Source: Azoarcus sp. Aa7
GTDB lineage: Bacteria > Pseudomonadota > Gammaproteobacteria > Burkholderiales > Rhodocyclaceae
Direction of reading: 5' to 3'
Length of the DNA stretch: 64,000 nt
Assembly (NCBI RefSeq): GCF_014822185.1
Contig: NZ_QVLR01000103.1
Location: 62,001 to 126,000 of the forward strand
Part shown: positions 34,802 through 45,824 of the stretch, one piece after another
Numbering within the stretch: position 1 is the first letter of the stretch
Layout of the letters: every line of letters begins with the position of its first letter
The notes under the pieces: model-generated
What the model saw: the letters and a program-made list of their open reading frames with translations, nothing else
What the model was told of the DNA's origin: nothing
Databases searched by the model: none
Program-made: the position numbers and the translations under genes

Positions 34802-35588
34802 GAAATTCCGGCTTGCGTCGGCCGAGGAAGGCGGTCACCGCCTCCGAGAAGTCGTGCGAGCCGGCTGCGGCGAGGAAGGCCTGCAGCTCGGCGTCGATCT
34901 GGCCGGCGAGGTCCTTCTCGAACGAGCCGTAGAACAGCTGCTTGGTCCGTCCCAGCGCCGCCGTCGGCTGCGCGGCGAGGCGTGCGGCCAGCGCGAGAGC
35001 CGCGGCGTCGAGTTCCGCGTCGGCCACGACCCGGCTCACGAGTCCCAGTTCCAGCGCGCGCGGCGCGTCGATACGCTCGTCCAGCAGGGCCAGCTCCATC
35101 GCCCGACGCACACCCAGCAGCCGCGGCAGGGTGTAGCTGCCGCCGCCGTCGGGCGAGGCACCGAGCTGGCCATAGGCCAGCTTGCAGTTCACGGTGTCGC
35201 TGACGATCACGACATCGCAGGCGCACATCAGCGAAAAGCCGAATCCGGCTGCGGCACCGCGCACCGCCCCGATCACCGGTTTGGCCATCGTCCGCAGGCT
35301 TGTGACGGCGCGCCCGACGTCGCTCACCAGCGCCCCGAGCTTCGCGTCGCGCTCCGCGGCAGGCAGCCCGAGCAGTTCCGAGAAATAGCGGATGTCACCG
35401 CCCGCCATGAAATGCGGTCCGGCCCCGGCGACGACCACGCAGCGCACTGCCGCATCCGCAGCTGCGTCGGCCGCGACGGCGGCGAACCGGCTGGCCATTT
35501 CCGGACCGATGGCGTTCATCGACTCCGGCTGGTTGAGGACGATGCGCAACACCGCGCCATGCTGCTCGACGATGACCTTGTCACCCAT
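34791..35588 (-). CDS. PaaG-like enoyl-CoA isomerase/hydratase (crotonase family)
   Basis: A 265-residue crotonase. The oxyanion-hole and CoA sites are present (GPHFMAGGDIRYF, VRGAAAGFGFSLMCACD). The first hydratase Glu (usual GGGxEL) is Ser in GFGFSL. A possible catalytic Asp stands in LGASPDGGGSYTLPR, the position used by PaaG-type isomerases. So isomerisation of a double bond is more likely than hydration. It lies between an SDR and an MFS gene in the operon, overlapping the latter. Confidence 0.82.
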   Translation of the reverse strand: MGDKVIVEQHGAVLRIVLNQPESMNAIGPEMASRFAAVAADAAADAAVRCVVVAGAGPHFMAGGDIRYFSELLGLPAAERDAKLGALVSDVGRAVTSLRTMAKPVIGAVRGAAAGFGFSLMCACDVVIVSDTVNCKLAYGQLGASPDGGGSYTLPRLLGVRRAMELALLDERIDAPRALELGLVSRVVADAELDAAALALAARLAAQPTAALGRTKQLFYGSFEKDLAGQIDAELQAFLAAAGSHDFSEAVTAFLGRRKPEFRGS

Positions 35589-35627
35589 GCCTTGCTCCCT
35601 ATTCCTGTTGTCGCCTGTCAGCGGTTG

Positions 35628-36410
35628 TCACAGCGTATTCACGGTATGGCCGCCGTCGACCACCAGCACCGCGCCGGTCATGTAGGAGGACGCAGCCGAA
35701 GCCAGCAGCAGCAGCGGGCCAACCAGTTCCGTGCTCTGCCCGAGACGGCGCGCCGGAATGCGCTTGATCAGCCCCTTGCCCGCCTCGGAGGCGAAGAAAT
35801 CCCGGTTGAGCGGCGTTTCGACGTAACCCGGCGCCAGCGCATTGACACGAATTCCGTAGCGGGCGAGTTCCAGCGCCATGGCTTTCGTGAGCTGGATCAG
35901 CGCCGCCTTCGATGCCGCGTAGGCCGGCACCTGCTGCGCCACGCGCAAACCGAGGATCGAGGCGATGTTGATGATGCTGCCGGCCCTGCCGGCCTCCTTC
36001 ATCGCCCGCGCCACGCCCTGCGCGACCCGCCACGAGCCGTCGAGATTGACATCCATGATGCTGCCCCAGTCCTGCTCGTCGACGTCGAGCAGCGGTTTCG
36101 TGAGGGTCACGCCGGCATTGTTCACGAGGATGTCGGGCACCCCGACGTTGGCGACGATCCACGCCAAGGCCTCGCTCACGCTTTCGGCGCGCGTCACGTC
36201 CATGGCCACTGCATGCGCCTGGTGTCCGGCCGCAACCAGCGCGGCCGCGACATCGCGCCCCTGGTCGATGCGCCGGCCGGCGAGGACGACCACGGCCCCG
36301 GCTCCCGCCAGTGCCTCGGCGAACTCGCGGCCGAGGCCGCTGAAAGCGCCCGTGACCAGCGCGATTTTTCCCGATATGTCGAACAGCCCTGCAACATTCA
36401 AGGTGCTCAT
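35628..36410 (-). CDS. Short-chain dehydrogenase/reductase
   Basis: A 260-residue classical SDR: TGAFSGLGREFAEAL, NNAGVT, Ser in NIASILG and Y-x3-K in PAYAASKAALIQL, with C-terminal MTGAVLVVDGGHTVNTL. The active site is complete. It overlaps the upstream acyl-CoA dehydrogenase stop as ATGA. Likely a 3-hydroxyacyl-CoA dehydrogenase-like or ring-hydroxyl dehydrogenase in the same pathway module. Confidence 0.88.
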   Translation of the reverse strand: MSTLNVAGLFDISGKIALVTGAFSGLGREFAEALAGAGAVVVLAGRRIDQGRDVAAALVAAGHQAHAVAMDVTRAESVSEALAWIVANVGVPDILVNNAGVTLTKPLLDVDEQDWGSIMDVNLDGSWRVAQGVARAMKEAGRAGSIINIASILGLRVAQQVPAYAASKAALIQLTKAMALELARYGIRVNALAPGYVETPLNRDFFASEAGKGLIKRIPARRLGQSTELVGPLLLLASAASSYMTGAVLVVDGGHTVNTL

Positions 36411-37516
36411 GCGTGCATCCCCCCTGCCCCCAGTTTCTGGCCGGCCGCGAGGAAACGGGCGAAATGCTCGTCGCGGCCGCCGAACAACGCCGCATTGACC
36501 ATCAGGCGGCGAAAATAGTGGCTCACGTCCAGTTCTTCGGTGACGCCCAGGCCGCCGTGCATCTGCACCGCCTCGTTGGCCACGTGGCGCGCTGCATTGC
36601 AGATATAGGCCTTCGCGCCGCTGACCACGCGCGCCCGCTCCACGGCCGGCCGGCCGAGCGCTTGCTGCGCCGCCAGCGTCAATGCAGCAACTTCTTCCTG
36701 CAACAGGAACATGTCGACGGCACGGTGCTGCAGGGCCTGGTTGGTGCCGATGGCGCGTCCGAACTGCTTGCGGATCTTGAGGTACTCGCAGGTGGTCGTG
36801 ACCAGCACGCGCACGGCACCGAGCGCCTCGGCGCAGGCCGCCACGGCCGCCTCGTCGAGCACCTCCGCAAGGGCCGCCTCCACCGCCGCCGTGTCGGCAC
36901 CGAGCGGCTCGGCGGGCGCACCGGCAAAATGCAGGTTCGCCGCACCCCGACCGTCCACGAGCCGGTAGCGCGTGATTTCGGTTTCCCCGGCCGCGGGATC
37001 GACGAGGTAGAGCCGCCTGCCGCCGTTGTCGCCATCCAGCGCGGAGACGATCAGGCGGTCGGCGACGTCGCCGTGCAGCACCGATATCTTTCTACCCGAC
37101 AGGCGCCCGCCACGCACCCGGCAGGGGCTGTCGGCGGGCTCGGCATCGGCGAAGGCGAGCCGCAGCGAGCCGTCGGCGAGCCCGGGAAACAGCGCGACCT
37201 GCTGCGCGTCACTGCCGAGTTTCACCAGCAGCCCGGTACCGACGATGGCGCTGGCCAGCACCGGCTCCATCAACAGGCGGCTGCCTACCACTTCCATCAG
37301 CGCACCGACCGCCAGCGGATCGGCGTCGAGACCGCCGTGGGCCTCGGGCAGGCGCAGCGCCAGCCAGCCCAGTTCGGCGTAGTCGCGCCACGCACTCGTG
37401 CTGTATCCGGTGGCCTCGCGGAGCACGGCGTGACGCTGCAGGAAGCCGTAATTGTCCGCCGCATAGCGCGCTGCGCTGTCGCGCAGCATCGCCGCCGTTT
37501 CAAGATCCATGTTCAT
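36407..37516 (-). CDS. Acyl-CoA dehydrogenase, probable non-catalytic partner subunit
   Basis: A 369-residue acyl-CoA dehydrogenase-fold protein. The C-terminal region EAVQMHGGLGVTEELDVSHYFRRL is typical. The following stretch, where the catalytic Glu would lie, reads ALFGGRDEHFARF, so no obvious catalytic Glu is seen. The start overlaps the stop of the next acyl-CoA dehydrogenase gene (ATGA). Adjacent, dissimilar acyl-CoA dehydrogenase genes of this kind encode alpha2-beta2 enzymes in mycobacterial steroid side-chain degradation (FadE26-FadE27, FadE28-FadE29). I infer the same architecture here. Confidence 0.82.
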   Translation of the reverse strand: MNMDLETAAMLRDSAARYAADNYGFLQRHAVLREATGYSTSAWRDYAELGWLALRLPEAHGGLDADPLAVGALMEVVGSRLLMEPVLASAIVGTGLLVKLGSDAQQVALFPGLADGSLRLAFADAEPADSPCRVRGGRLSGRKISVLHGDVADRLIVSALDGDNGGRRLYLVDPAAGETEITRYRLVDGRGAANLHFAGAPAEPLGADTAAVEAALAEVLDEAAVAACAEALGAVRVLVTTTCEYLKIRKQFGRAIGTNQALQHRAVDMFLLQEEVAALTLAAQQALGRPAVERARVVSGAKAYICNAARHVANEAVQMHGGLGVTEELDVSHYFRRLMVNAALFGGRDEHFARFLAAGQKLGAGGMHA

Positions 37517-38712
37517 AGCCCCAACACTCCCTTGGCAACGATGTTGCGCTGGATCTCGGAGGCGCCGCCGAAGATCGTCGCGGCGCGGTTGTAGAAATGA
37601 TCCTTGATGATGCCGCCGGCGTCCTCCGGCCCCAGCGGCGGCGGCGCAGCGGCGTGCAGGGCCGCCGCGTCCCAGGCGACGCCCGCCAGGCCCAGGGTGT
37701 CGACCGCCGCTTCGGCGATGTGCTGGTACAGCTCGGTGCCGCGCAGCTTGATCAGCGAGGCCTCGGCGCCGTGCTCGGTGCCGCGCATCATCGACTCCAC
37801 CGCCTGGTAGGACGCCACTTCGAGCGCCATGAAGCGCAGCTCGAGCTCGCCGATGCGGGTTTCGAGCCGGTCGCGCGACGCGGGTGCAGCCTCTGCCGCC
37901 AGACTCTTCAGACGCTCCAGCGCGTGCCATGCCATGCCGACGATGGCGCCCGCGGTGCGCTCGTTCTTGAGCAGGTATTTGGCGTAGGTCCACCCCTCCC
38001 CTTCGGCCCCGACGAGATTTTCGGCGGGGACGCGGACGTTTTCGAGCCACACCTCGTTGACGTGGTGATAGCCGTCCATGGTCGGAATCGGCTTCACGGT
38101 CACGCCCGGACTGCGCATGTCGATCAGCAGGAAGGAAATGGACTTCTGCGCCTGCTCGCCGCGCGCCGTCTTCACGAGACAGAACAGCCAGTCCGCCCAT
38201 TGCGCGTAGGTCGTCCACACCTTCTGGCCGTTGACGACATAGTGGTCGCCCTCACTCGACGCCACCCGGATCGCCTCGGTGCGCAGGCCCGCCAGGTCCG
38301 AGCCCGCACCCGGCTCCGAATAGCCCTGGGCCCAGAACTCGTCGGTGGTCGCGATGCGCGGCAGGAAGCGCGCCTTCTGCTCCGGCGAACCGAAGGCATA
38401 GATCACCGGCCCCACGTACTTGACGCCGAAGGGGATCACCCACGGACAGCCGAGCCGTGCGAGCTGATCCTCGAAGGCGAAGCGCTCGAGCAGCGACCAC
38501 GCCTGGCCGCCATATTCCTTCGGCCAGTGCCCGATGGCCCAGCCCTGATCGTTGAGCAGGCGCATCCAGCGGACGTAGTCATCCTTGTCCAGCACCTGGT
38601 GCAGCCGCGACTTGCGCTTCAGGTCCGCGGGCATCACCCCGTCGTAAAAGCTGCGGATCGCCGCCTTGAGTCCTTCGGCCCGTTGCCGGGCTTCGGTGAT
38701 CGGATCGGTCAT
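37513..38712 (-). CDS. Acyl-CoA dehydrogenase, probable catalytic subunit
   Basis: A 399-residue acyl-CoA dehydrogenase. The FAD site is QGYSEPGAGSDLAGLRTEA, with NGQKVWTTYAQWADW after it. The C-terminal HFYNRAATIFGGASEIQRNIVAKGVLGL carries the usual Ile-Phe-Gly-Gly-x-x-Glu segment, with Glu in ASEIQRN. It overlaps both neighbours by 4 bases, the MFS gene upstream and the partner subunit downstream, so all three are translationally coupled. Substrate unknown; large or branched CoA esters are typical of such pairs. Confidence 0.88.
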   Translation of the reverse strand: MTDPITEARQRAEGLKAAIRSFYDGVMPADLKRKSRLHQVLDKDDYVRWMRLLNDQGWAIGHWPKEYGGQAWSLLERFAFEDQLARLGCPWVIPFGVKYVGPVIYAFGSPEQKARFLPRIATTDEFWAQGYSEPGAGSDLAGLRTEAIRVASSEGDHYVVNGQKVWTTYAQWADWLFCLVKTARGEQAQKSISFLLIDMRSPGVTVKPIPTMDGYHHVNEVWLENVRVPAENLVGAEGEGWTYAKYLLKNERTAGAIVGMAWHALERLKSLAAEAAPASRDRLETRIGELELRFMALEVASYQAVESMMRGTEHGAEASLIKLRGTELYQHIAEAAVDTLGLAGVAWDAAALHAAAPPPLGPEDAGGIIKDHFYNRAATIFGGASEIQRNIVAKGVLGL

Positions 38713-40010
38713 GACATTTCCTGCGCAATGGTCACAGTCGGATGCGGACGCGCCCGCGGCGTCTCCCGCTGCAGGTGGCTTGCCGCCCGCCAGAAGAGGC
38801 CGCCGGCCACGAGTGAAAAAAGGGTCGCCGAACAGATCGCATAGCGGATCGATTCGGTCTGCATGCCGTAACGGGTCGCCAGCAGGTCGCTGAGCAGCCC
38901 CGTCACGAAGGGGCCGAGCCCGAGCCCCAGCAGGTTGAAGGTGAGGATCACCACTGCCGACGTGAACGCCCGCATCGACGAGGGCACCAGCAACTGCGGC
39001 ACGGCGACGATCGGGCCGAAGTAGAACATCATCAACGTGGAGGCGACCGCACCGAAGGCGAGCGACAGCGCCGCCGAGGCGGTCAGGTACTGCGCAAGGG
39101 CGAAAGGCGTCATCGCAATCAGCGCGACCGCCACGACCCGCAGGCGGCCGCCCGGATCGCGCTGCCCCATATGGTCCGACAGCCGCCCCCCGGCGTACAT
39201 GCCGACCGCACTGCAGAGGCCGTTGAGCAGCGCGAGGTACAGCGAGATCTGTGCGAGCGGCATGCCATGCACACGGCCATAGAAGGGCGCATTCCAGTTC
39301 ATGACCGAGTACTGCGCGTAGGCCTGGCAGGCGCCGGCGAGAATGATGTAGCGGAAGGTGCGCAGCCCCCACAGATGACGGACCACCGCGGCCATGCTGT
39401 GCGCCTGCGACACCTGCGGCGCGGGCGGATCGAAACGCCCCCTGACCGGCTCCCGCATCGACAGGAATACCAGCGGCGCCAGTGCGACCCCGGCGATGCC
39501 GACGATCGCGAAAGTGGTGCGCCAGCCGACCACCGCCTCCAGCTGGCCGGCGACGACATAGCCGAAGGCCATGCCCGCAGGCAGCGACAGTCCCCACAGG
39601 GCGAGCACCGTCGCGCGGCGCGCGGGGGCGTACAGGTCGGCCACGATCGAATGGGTGGACGGCACGCTTCCCGCCTCGCCCACCGCCACGCCGATGCGCA
39701 GCAGCACGAGGGCTGCGAAGCCCGCGGCGAGCCCGGTCAGGGCGGTCATCACGCTCCACAGCGCGAGCGAACCGGCGATGATGCGGACGCGGTTGCTGCG
39801 GTCCGCCCAGTACGCCACGGGCAGGGACAGCGTCGAATAGACGATTGCGAAGGACAGGCCGGTGAGCGCCCCCAACTGGGCGTCCGACAGGCCGAGGTCG
39901 CGCTTGATCGGCACCTGCAGGATCGAAATGATCGTCCTGTCGATGTAATTGAACATCGACACGAGGAACAGCAGGAGCAGCGTGTATCTGCGCTGGAGGT
40001 CTTCGCTCAC
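38709..40010 (-). CDS. Spinster-type MFS transporter
   Basis: A 433-residue, 12-helix protein. RRYTLLLLFLVSMFNYIDRTIISIL is the first helix of the Spns-like branch (YTLLLLFLVSMFNYIDR). VAVGEAGSVPSTHSIVADLYAP, with GEAGxxPs, is a family hallmark, and AYWADRSNRVRIIAG is motif A. Only GTG starts are available near the N-terminus; 40010 is chosen for GGGG about 7 bases upstream, though 40016 or 40043 are possible. It is coupled to the acyl-CoA dehydrogenase gene. I infer uptake or export of the acid substrate. Confidence 0.85.
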   Translation of the reverse strand: MSEDLQRRYTLLLLFLVSMFNYIDRTIISILQVPIKRDLGLSDAQLGALTGLSFAIVYSTLSLPVAYWADRSNRVRIIAGSLALWSVMTALTGLAAGFAALVLLRIGVAVGEAGSVPSTHSIVADLYAPARRATVLALWGLSLPAGMAFGYVVAGQLEAVVGWRTTFAIVGIAGVALAPLVFLSMREPVRGRFDPPAPQVSQAHSMAAVVRHLWGLRTFRYIILAGACQAYAQYSVMNWNAPFYGRVHGMPLAQISLYLALLNGLCSAVGMYAGGRLSDHMGQRDPGGRLRVVAVALIAMTPFALAQYLTASAALSLAFGAVASTLMMFYFGPIVAVPQLLVPSSMRAFTSAVVILTFNLLGLGLGPFVTGLLSDLLATRYGMQTESIRYAICSATLFSLVAGGLFWRAASHLQRETPRARPHPTVTIAQEMS

Positions 40011-40064
40011 TGTCACGCCCCGCCCGTCGTGTCGGCGCCGCACATTACCGGAACCCCGCCCGTT

Positions 40065-41204
40065 TCAGATGCCGCCGCCCCCGTTCGCGAACCGCCACGC
40101 CGCCTTCGCCAGCGGACGGATGTTGGCGGTGATCTCCGCGGCATTGGCCGACGCGGCGTTGCCTTCCTGCAGGCGGAAGGCGATGCCCTGCAGGATTGCC
40201 GCAGTGCGAAACAGGTTGAACGCGCGGTAGAAAGGCAGGGTCGCGTCGACCTTGAAGCCCGTGCGCTCGCAATAGCGTCGGATGTATTCCGTCAGCGTCG
40301 GGATCCCCAGCGCCGCGAGATCGGCGTCCTGCAGCGTACCGCGCGCATCGACACCGGGCGGACGGTACCACTCCATGGTGTGATACATCAGGTCGCCGAG
40401 CGGATGACCCAGCGTGGACAGCTCCCAGTCCACCACCCCGACCACCCGCGGTTCGGTGGGATGAATCAGCAGGTTGTGGAAGGAGTAATCCCCATGGATG
40501 ATCGACGACAGCCCGTCTTCTTCCGGCACATTGGACGGCAGCCAGGCCATCAGCCAATCCATTTCGGGAATCGTCTCGATGCGCGACTGGTCGTACTGGC
40601 GCGACCAGCGCGAGATCTGGCGCTCGAAGTAATTTCCGGGACGGCCGAAATCCGACAGGCCGAGCGCGGCGTAATCGACCTTGTGCAGCCGCGCGAGGGT
40701 TTCGTTGGCCGAGTCGAACACCGCCGCGCGCTCCTTCGGCGTGAGGTCCGGCATGCGACAGTTCCAGAAGATCCGCCCCGGCACATGGCGCATGACATAG
40801 AACATGCTGCCCAGCACCTCGCGGTCCTCGCACAGCGTGAAGGGCTCGGGCACGGGAAAGCCCGGAATGCGCGACAGGGCTTCGATGACGCGGAACTCGC
40901 GGTCCACCGCATGGGCGGATTTCAGCAGCACGCCGGACGGCTGACGACGCAGCACGTATTTGGTCTGCGGTGTCTCGAGCAGATAGGTCAGGTTCGACTG
41001 TCCCCCCTGGAACTGCCGGATCGTCAGCGGCCCGCGAAAATCCGGCAAATGCTCGCGCAGCCAATCCTGCAGGCGCCCTTCGTCGATCCGGGCGACCTGG
41101 CGGATTTCACCCACCTCGCCGATATAGGCCTTGGGCTCGGCACCCGCAGGCGACTCGCCGACCACGGCATCCAGTTGTATCGCGCTGTTTGCTATTTCAC
41201 CCAT
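40065..41204 (-). CDS. APH-like phosphotransferase (ACAD10 kinase-like)
   Basis: A 379-residue kinase-fold protein, the longest of the three paralogues. Signatures: FQGGQSNLTYLLET, SIIHGDYSFHNLLIHP (H-x-D-x4-N) and VVDWELSTLGHPLGDLMYH (metal site). FYVMRHVPGRIFWNCRMP is also typical of the ACAD10 group. It is the first gene of the seven-gene operon 41204-33527 that includes a paired acyl-CoA dehydrogenase. The promoter holds a CGACCG operator in its spacer (41417-41445). Confidence 0.85.
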   Translation of the reverse strand: MGEIANSAIQLDAVVGESPAGAEPKAYIGEVGEIRQVARIDEGRLQDWLREHLPDFRGPLTIRQFQGGQSNLTYLLETPQTKYVLRRQPSGVLLKSAHAVDREFRVIEALSRIPGFPVPEPFTLCEDREVLGSMFYVMRHVPGRIFWNCRMPDLTPKERAAVFDSANETLARLHKVDYAALGLSDFGRPGNYFERQISRWSRQYDQSRIETIPEMDWLMAWLPSNVPEEDGLSSIIHGDYSFHNLLIHPTEPRVVGVVDWELSTLGHPLGDLMYHTMEWYRPPGVDARGTLQDADLAALGIPTLTEYIRRYCERTGFKVDATLPFYRAFNLFRTAAILQGIAFRLQEGNAASANAAEITANIRPLAKAAWRFANGGGGI

Positions 41205-41416
41205 GGCATTCTTTATCCGTCGTTGGCACCGCGAGGATGCGAATTGGCGCTACCCTGGGTCTCCGCGCCGTGGACACGAAAACCCGTGCTTTCCTTTCCC
41301 GTCCCGCCGCTGCCGGGACTGTTCGACAACACCGGCTTTCACACCGAATTCGCCCGTACGTTCGGTCGATAGAGACCCCGTATGCGGCCAAGGCAAAGCA
41401 CCAGCCGTTCCGCCGA

Positions 41417-41445
41417 AGATTATCGACCGACCGGTCGGCTGTCAA
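41417..41445 (-). promoter_or_regulatory. Promoter TTGACA-N17-TAATCT with operator B3 filling the spacer
   Basis: On the minus strand TTGACA (41440-41445) and TAATCT (41417-41422) are spaced by 17 bases that contain CGACCG-AC-CGGTCG (41424-41437). Repressor binding would exclude RNA polymerase. It drives the operon starting with APH (41204). The opposing promoter lies about 60 bases away. Confidence 0.8.
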
Positions 41446-41505
41446 CATGAAAAATGCGACCCGCGTTGTGTCGCATCTCCGGGAATCCCGGTGATCATCT
41501 GATTA

Positions 41506-41534
41506 TTGACACTCGACCGCCCGGTCGGTAGGCT
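41506..41534 (+). promoter_or_regulatory. Promoter TTGACA-N17-TAGGCT with operator B4 in the spacer
   Basis: TTGACA (41506-41511), then 17 bases holding CGACCG-CC-CGGTCG (41514-41527), then TAGGCT. It drives the CMD-FadJ-thiolase genes from 41663. Together with site B3 this gives a divergent, jointly repressed control region. No gene is seen in 41205-41662. Confidence 0.78.
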
Positions 41535-41662
41535 TTTGCAAAAAAGGGACTTGTCCAACCTCCTGCGGACTGCCAACCTGCCATCGACCGACATCCGGGC
41601 GGAGCCGCCCGGTACGCGGCAGCGCCCCAGACTGCACCTGACCACACACCGGGAGACCCAAG

Positions 41663-42348
41663 GTGACGGAATCGAATGCCCTGCTCCAGTCGGAGCTACT
41701 GAAACAGCTCGCACCCTTTACGCGTTCGGGGTATGCCCTGTTCCGCGAGGTGATCGAAACCGATGGCGCACTGCCCGCAAGACTCAAGTGCCTGTTTGCC
41801 GCGGTCGCAGCGTGCAATCGTGGCTACAGGGAGCTCGCGCGCAGCGAGCTGGAACGCGCCGCGGCGCTCGGCCTGCCGCTCGAGGAGGCGGCCAGCGGAC
41901 TGATCCTGCTGAGCAGCCTGCGTGGCGAAGGTGCGGCACTCGCATTCGACGCCCTGCTCCGCGCCGTGTATCCGCAGCAGCAGGCAAGCGTGCCGGATGC
42001 GCCGCTGGTGCGCGCCAACCCCGGCGAAGCCGAAGCGAACTTCAAGGCCTACTTCGGCACCATCCCGCCTGCGCTGGCCACTCTGCTCAAGCTCGCACCA
42101 AAAGGTGCGGACGGCTACTTCCTGATGCGCAAGGGCACCATCGACTGCAACCAGCTCGACCGCAAGGCCGCCGAGCTGATGCTGGTCGCCGTGCTCGCAT
42201 CCGACTACAGCCCGATGGCCGCCACCCACATCCGCGCCGCGCGCGCGGTCGGCGCGACCGACGAGGAGCTGGCCGAGGCCATTCTGTGCGCGATCCCCTG
42301 CGCCGGCATCGCCGCGTGGATGGGTGCCGGCGTGCTGCTGGAGGCCCA

Positions 42349-42352
<4 letters not shown>
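41663..42352 (+). CDS. Carboxymuconolactone decarboxylase-family protein, Cys-less tandem type
   Basis: A 229-residue protein with two CMD-like modules: LPARLKCLFAAVAACNRGYRELA near residue 40 and KAAELMLVAVLASDYSPMAATHIRAA near residue 175. The second keeps Glu and His, but the Cys pair of AhpD-type peroxidases is replaced (SDYSPMAATH), so a thiol-redox role is unlikely. It is clearly paralogous to the gene at 50061. Its stop overlaps the start of the FadJ-like gene as ATGA. The reaction is unknown; isomerase or decarboxylase chemistry on a pathway acid is possible. Confidence 0.82.
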
Positions 42353-44442
<2,090 letters not shown>

Positions 44443-44493
44443 GCGCCGGCCACAACTTTCCTCACCCACCAACCACTACAGGGAGCGCACAAG

Positions 44494-45696
44494 ATGCGTG
44501 ACGCGGTAATCGTTTCCGTCGCCCGCACCCCGATCGGCAAGGCCTATCGCGGTGCATTCAACAACACCCAGGGCCAGGCCCTGGCCGCGCACGTCGTGCG
44601 GGCCGCCCTCGACCGCGCCGCGGTCGAATCCGACGCCGTCGACGACGTCATCATGGGCTGCGCGATCCAGCAGGGCACCACGAGCTTCAACGTCGCCCGC
44701 CAGGCCGCCCTGCGCGCCGGCCTGCCGGTCAGCGTGCCCGGCATGACCATCGACCGCCAGTGCGGCTCGGGCCTGATGGCAATCGCCACCGCGGCCAAGC
44801 AGATCATCGTCGACGGCATGAATGTCGCGGTCGCCGGCGGCGTGGAATCCGTGTCGCTGGTGCAGAACGAGCACTACAACATGTTCCGCATCAAGGACCC
44901 GGTGCTCGATGAACGCGTCCCGGCACTCTACATGTCGATGCTCGAAACCGCCGAGATCGTCTCGCAGCGCTACGGCATCAGCCGCGAGCGCCAGGACGAG
45001 TTCGCCCTGCGCTCGCAGCAGCTCACCGCCCGGGCGCAGGCCGAAGGTCGCTTCGACGGCGAGATCGTGCCGATGGAGTCGGTCATGGCGCGCTTCGACA
45101 AGGCGAGCGGCAACACCGTGTTCGAGACGGTCACCCTCGACCGCGACGAAGGCAACCGCCCGCAGACGACGCTGGAAGACCTCACCAAGCTGCAGCCGGT
45201 GTTCAACGGCGGGCAGATCCTCAAGGAAGGCCGTTACGTCACCGCGGGCAACGCCTCCCAGCTCTCCGATGGCGCCGCGGCATTGGTGCTGATGGAAGCC
45301 GGCGAAGCGGCGCGACGCGGACTCACCCCGCTCGGGCGCTATCGCGGCATGGCGGTCGCCGGCTGCAACCCCGACGAGATGGGCATCGGCCCGGTCCTCG
45401 CCGTGCCCAAGCTGCTCGCGCAGGCGGGCCTGAAGGTCGAGGACATCGACCTGTGGGAGCTCAACGAAGCCTTCGCGTCGCAGGTGCTGTACTGCCGCGA
45501 CACGCTGGGCATCCCCGACGAGCGCATGAACGTCTCCGGCGGCGCAATCGCCATCGGCCACCCCTATGGCATGTCCGGCGCGCGCATGACCGGCCACATC
45601 CTGCTCGAAGGCCGCCGCCGCAAGGCAAAATACGGCGTTGTCACGATGTGTGTCGGCGGAGGTATCGGCGCGGCGGGCCTGTTCGAAATTTTCTGA
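44494..45696 (+). CDS. Acetyl-CoA acetyltransferase family thiolase
   Basis: A 400-residue thiolase with an intact active site: Cys90 in [12 protein letters not shown], His in [12 protein letters not shown] and Cys in [25 protein letters not shown] is in place of the common NEAFAAQ. It ends the CMD-FadJ-thiolase operon and should cleave the 3-ketoacyl-CoA made by the fusion enzyme. It differs well from the thiolase at 19603, so the two may serve different chain or ring stages. Confidence 0.93.
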   Translation: MRDAVIVSVARTPIGKAYRGAFNNTQGQALAAHVVRAALDRAAVESDAVDDVIMGCAIQQGTTSFNVARQAALRAGLPVSVPGMTIDRQCGSGLMAIATAAKQIIVDGMNVAVAGGVESVSLVQNEHYNMFRIKDPVLDERVPALYMSMLETAEIVSQRYGISRERQDEFALRSQQLTARAQAEGRFDGEIVPMESVMARFDKASGNTVFETVTLDRDEGNRPQTTLEDLTKLQPVFNGGQILKEGRYVTAGNASQLSDGAAALVLMEAGEAARRGLTPLGRYRGMAVAGCNPDEMGIGPVLAVPKLLAQAGLKVEDIDLWELNEAFASQVLYCRDTLGIPDERMNVSGGAIAIGHPYGMSGARMTGHILLEGRRRKAKYGVVTMCVGGGIGAAGLFEIF

Positions 45697-45706
45697 AAAC
45701 ACGGCA

Positions 45707-45734
45707 TTGACAAATATCGTTGCCGTGGTAAGGT
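45707..45734 (+). promoter_or_regulatory. Promoter TTGACA-N16-TAAGGT
   Basis: Located 10 bases after the thiolase stop, upstream of the crotonase operon. Operator B5 starts 11 bases downstream of the -10 element. Confidence 0.55.
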
Positions 45735-45744
45735 TTCACTTAAT

Positions 45745-45758
45745 CGACCGACCGGTCG
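45745..45758. promoter_or_regulatory. Putative TetR operator CGACCG-N2-CGGTCG (site B5)
   Basis: A perfect palindrome at about +4 to +17 of the promoter at 45707-45734. It heads the operon that contains the third TetR gene (49419), which fits autoregulation. Confidence 0.75.
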
Positions 45759-45824
45759 GGTGCTAAACGAAGCCCGGGGCCACCCCGGGCTCGACTCGAA
45801 ATTCACACAGGAGCGGATACAGCC

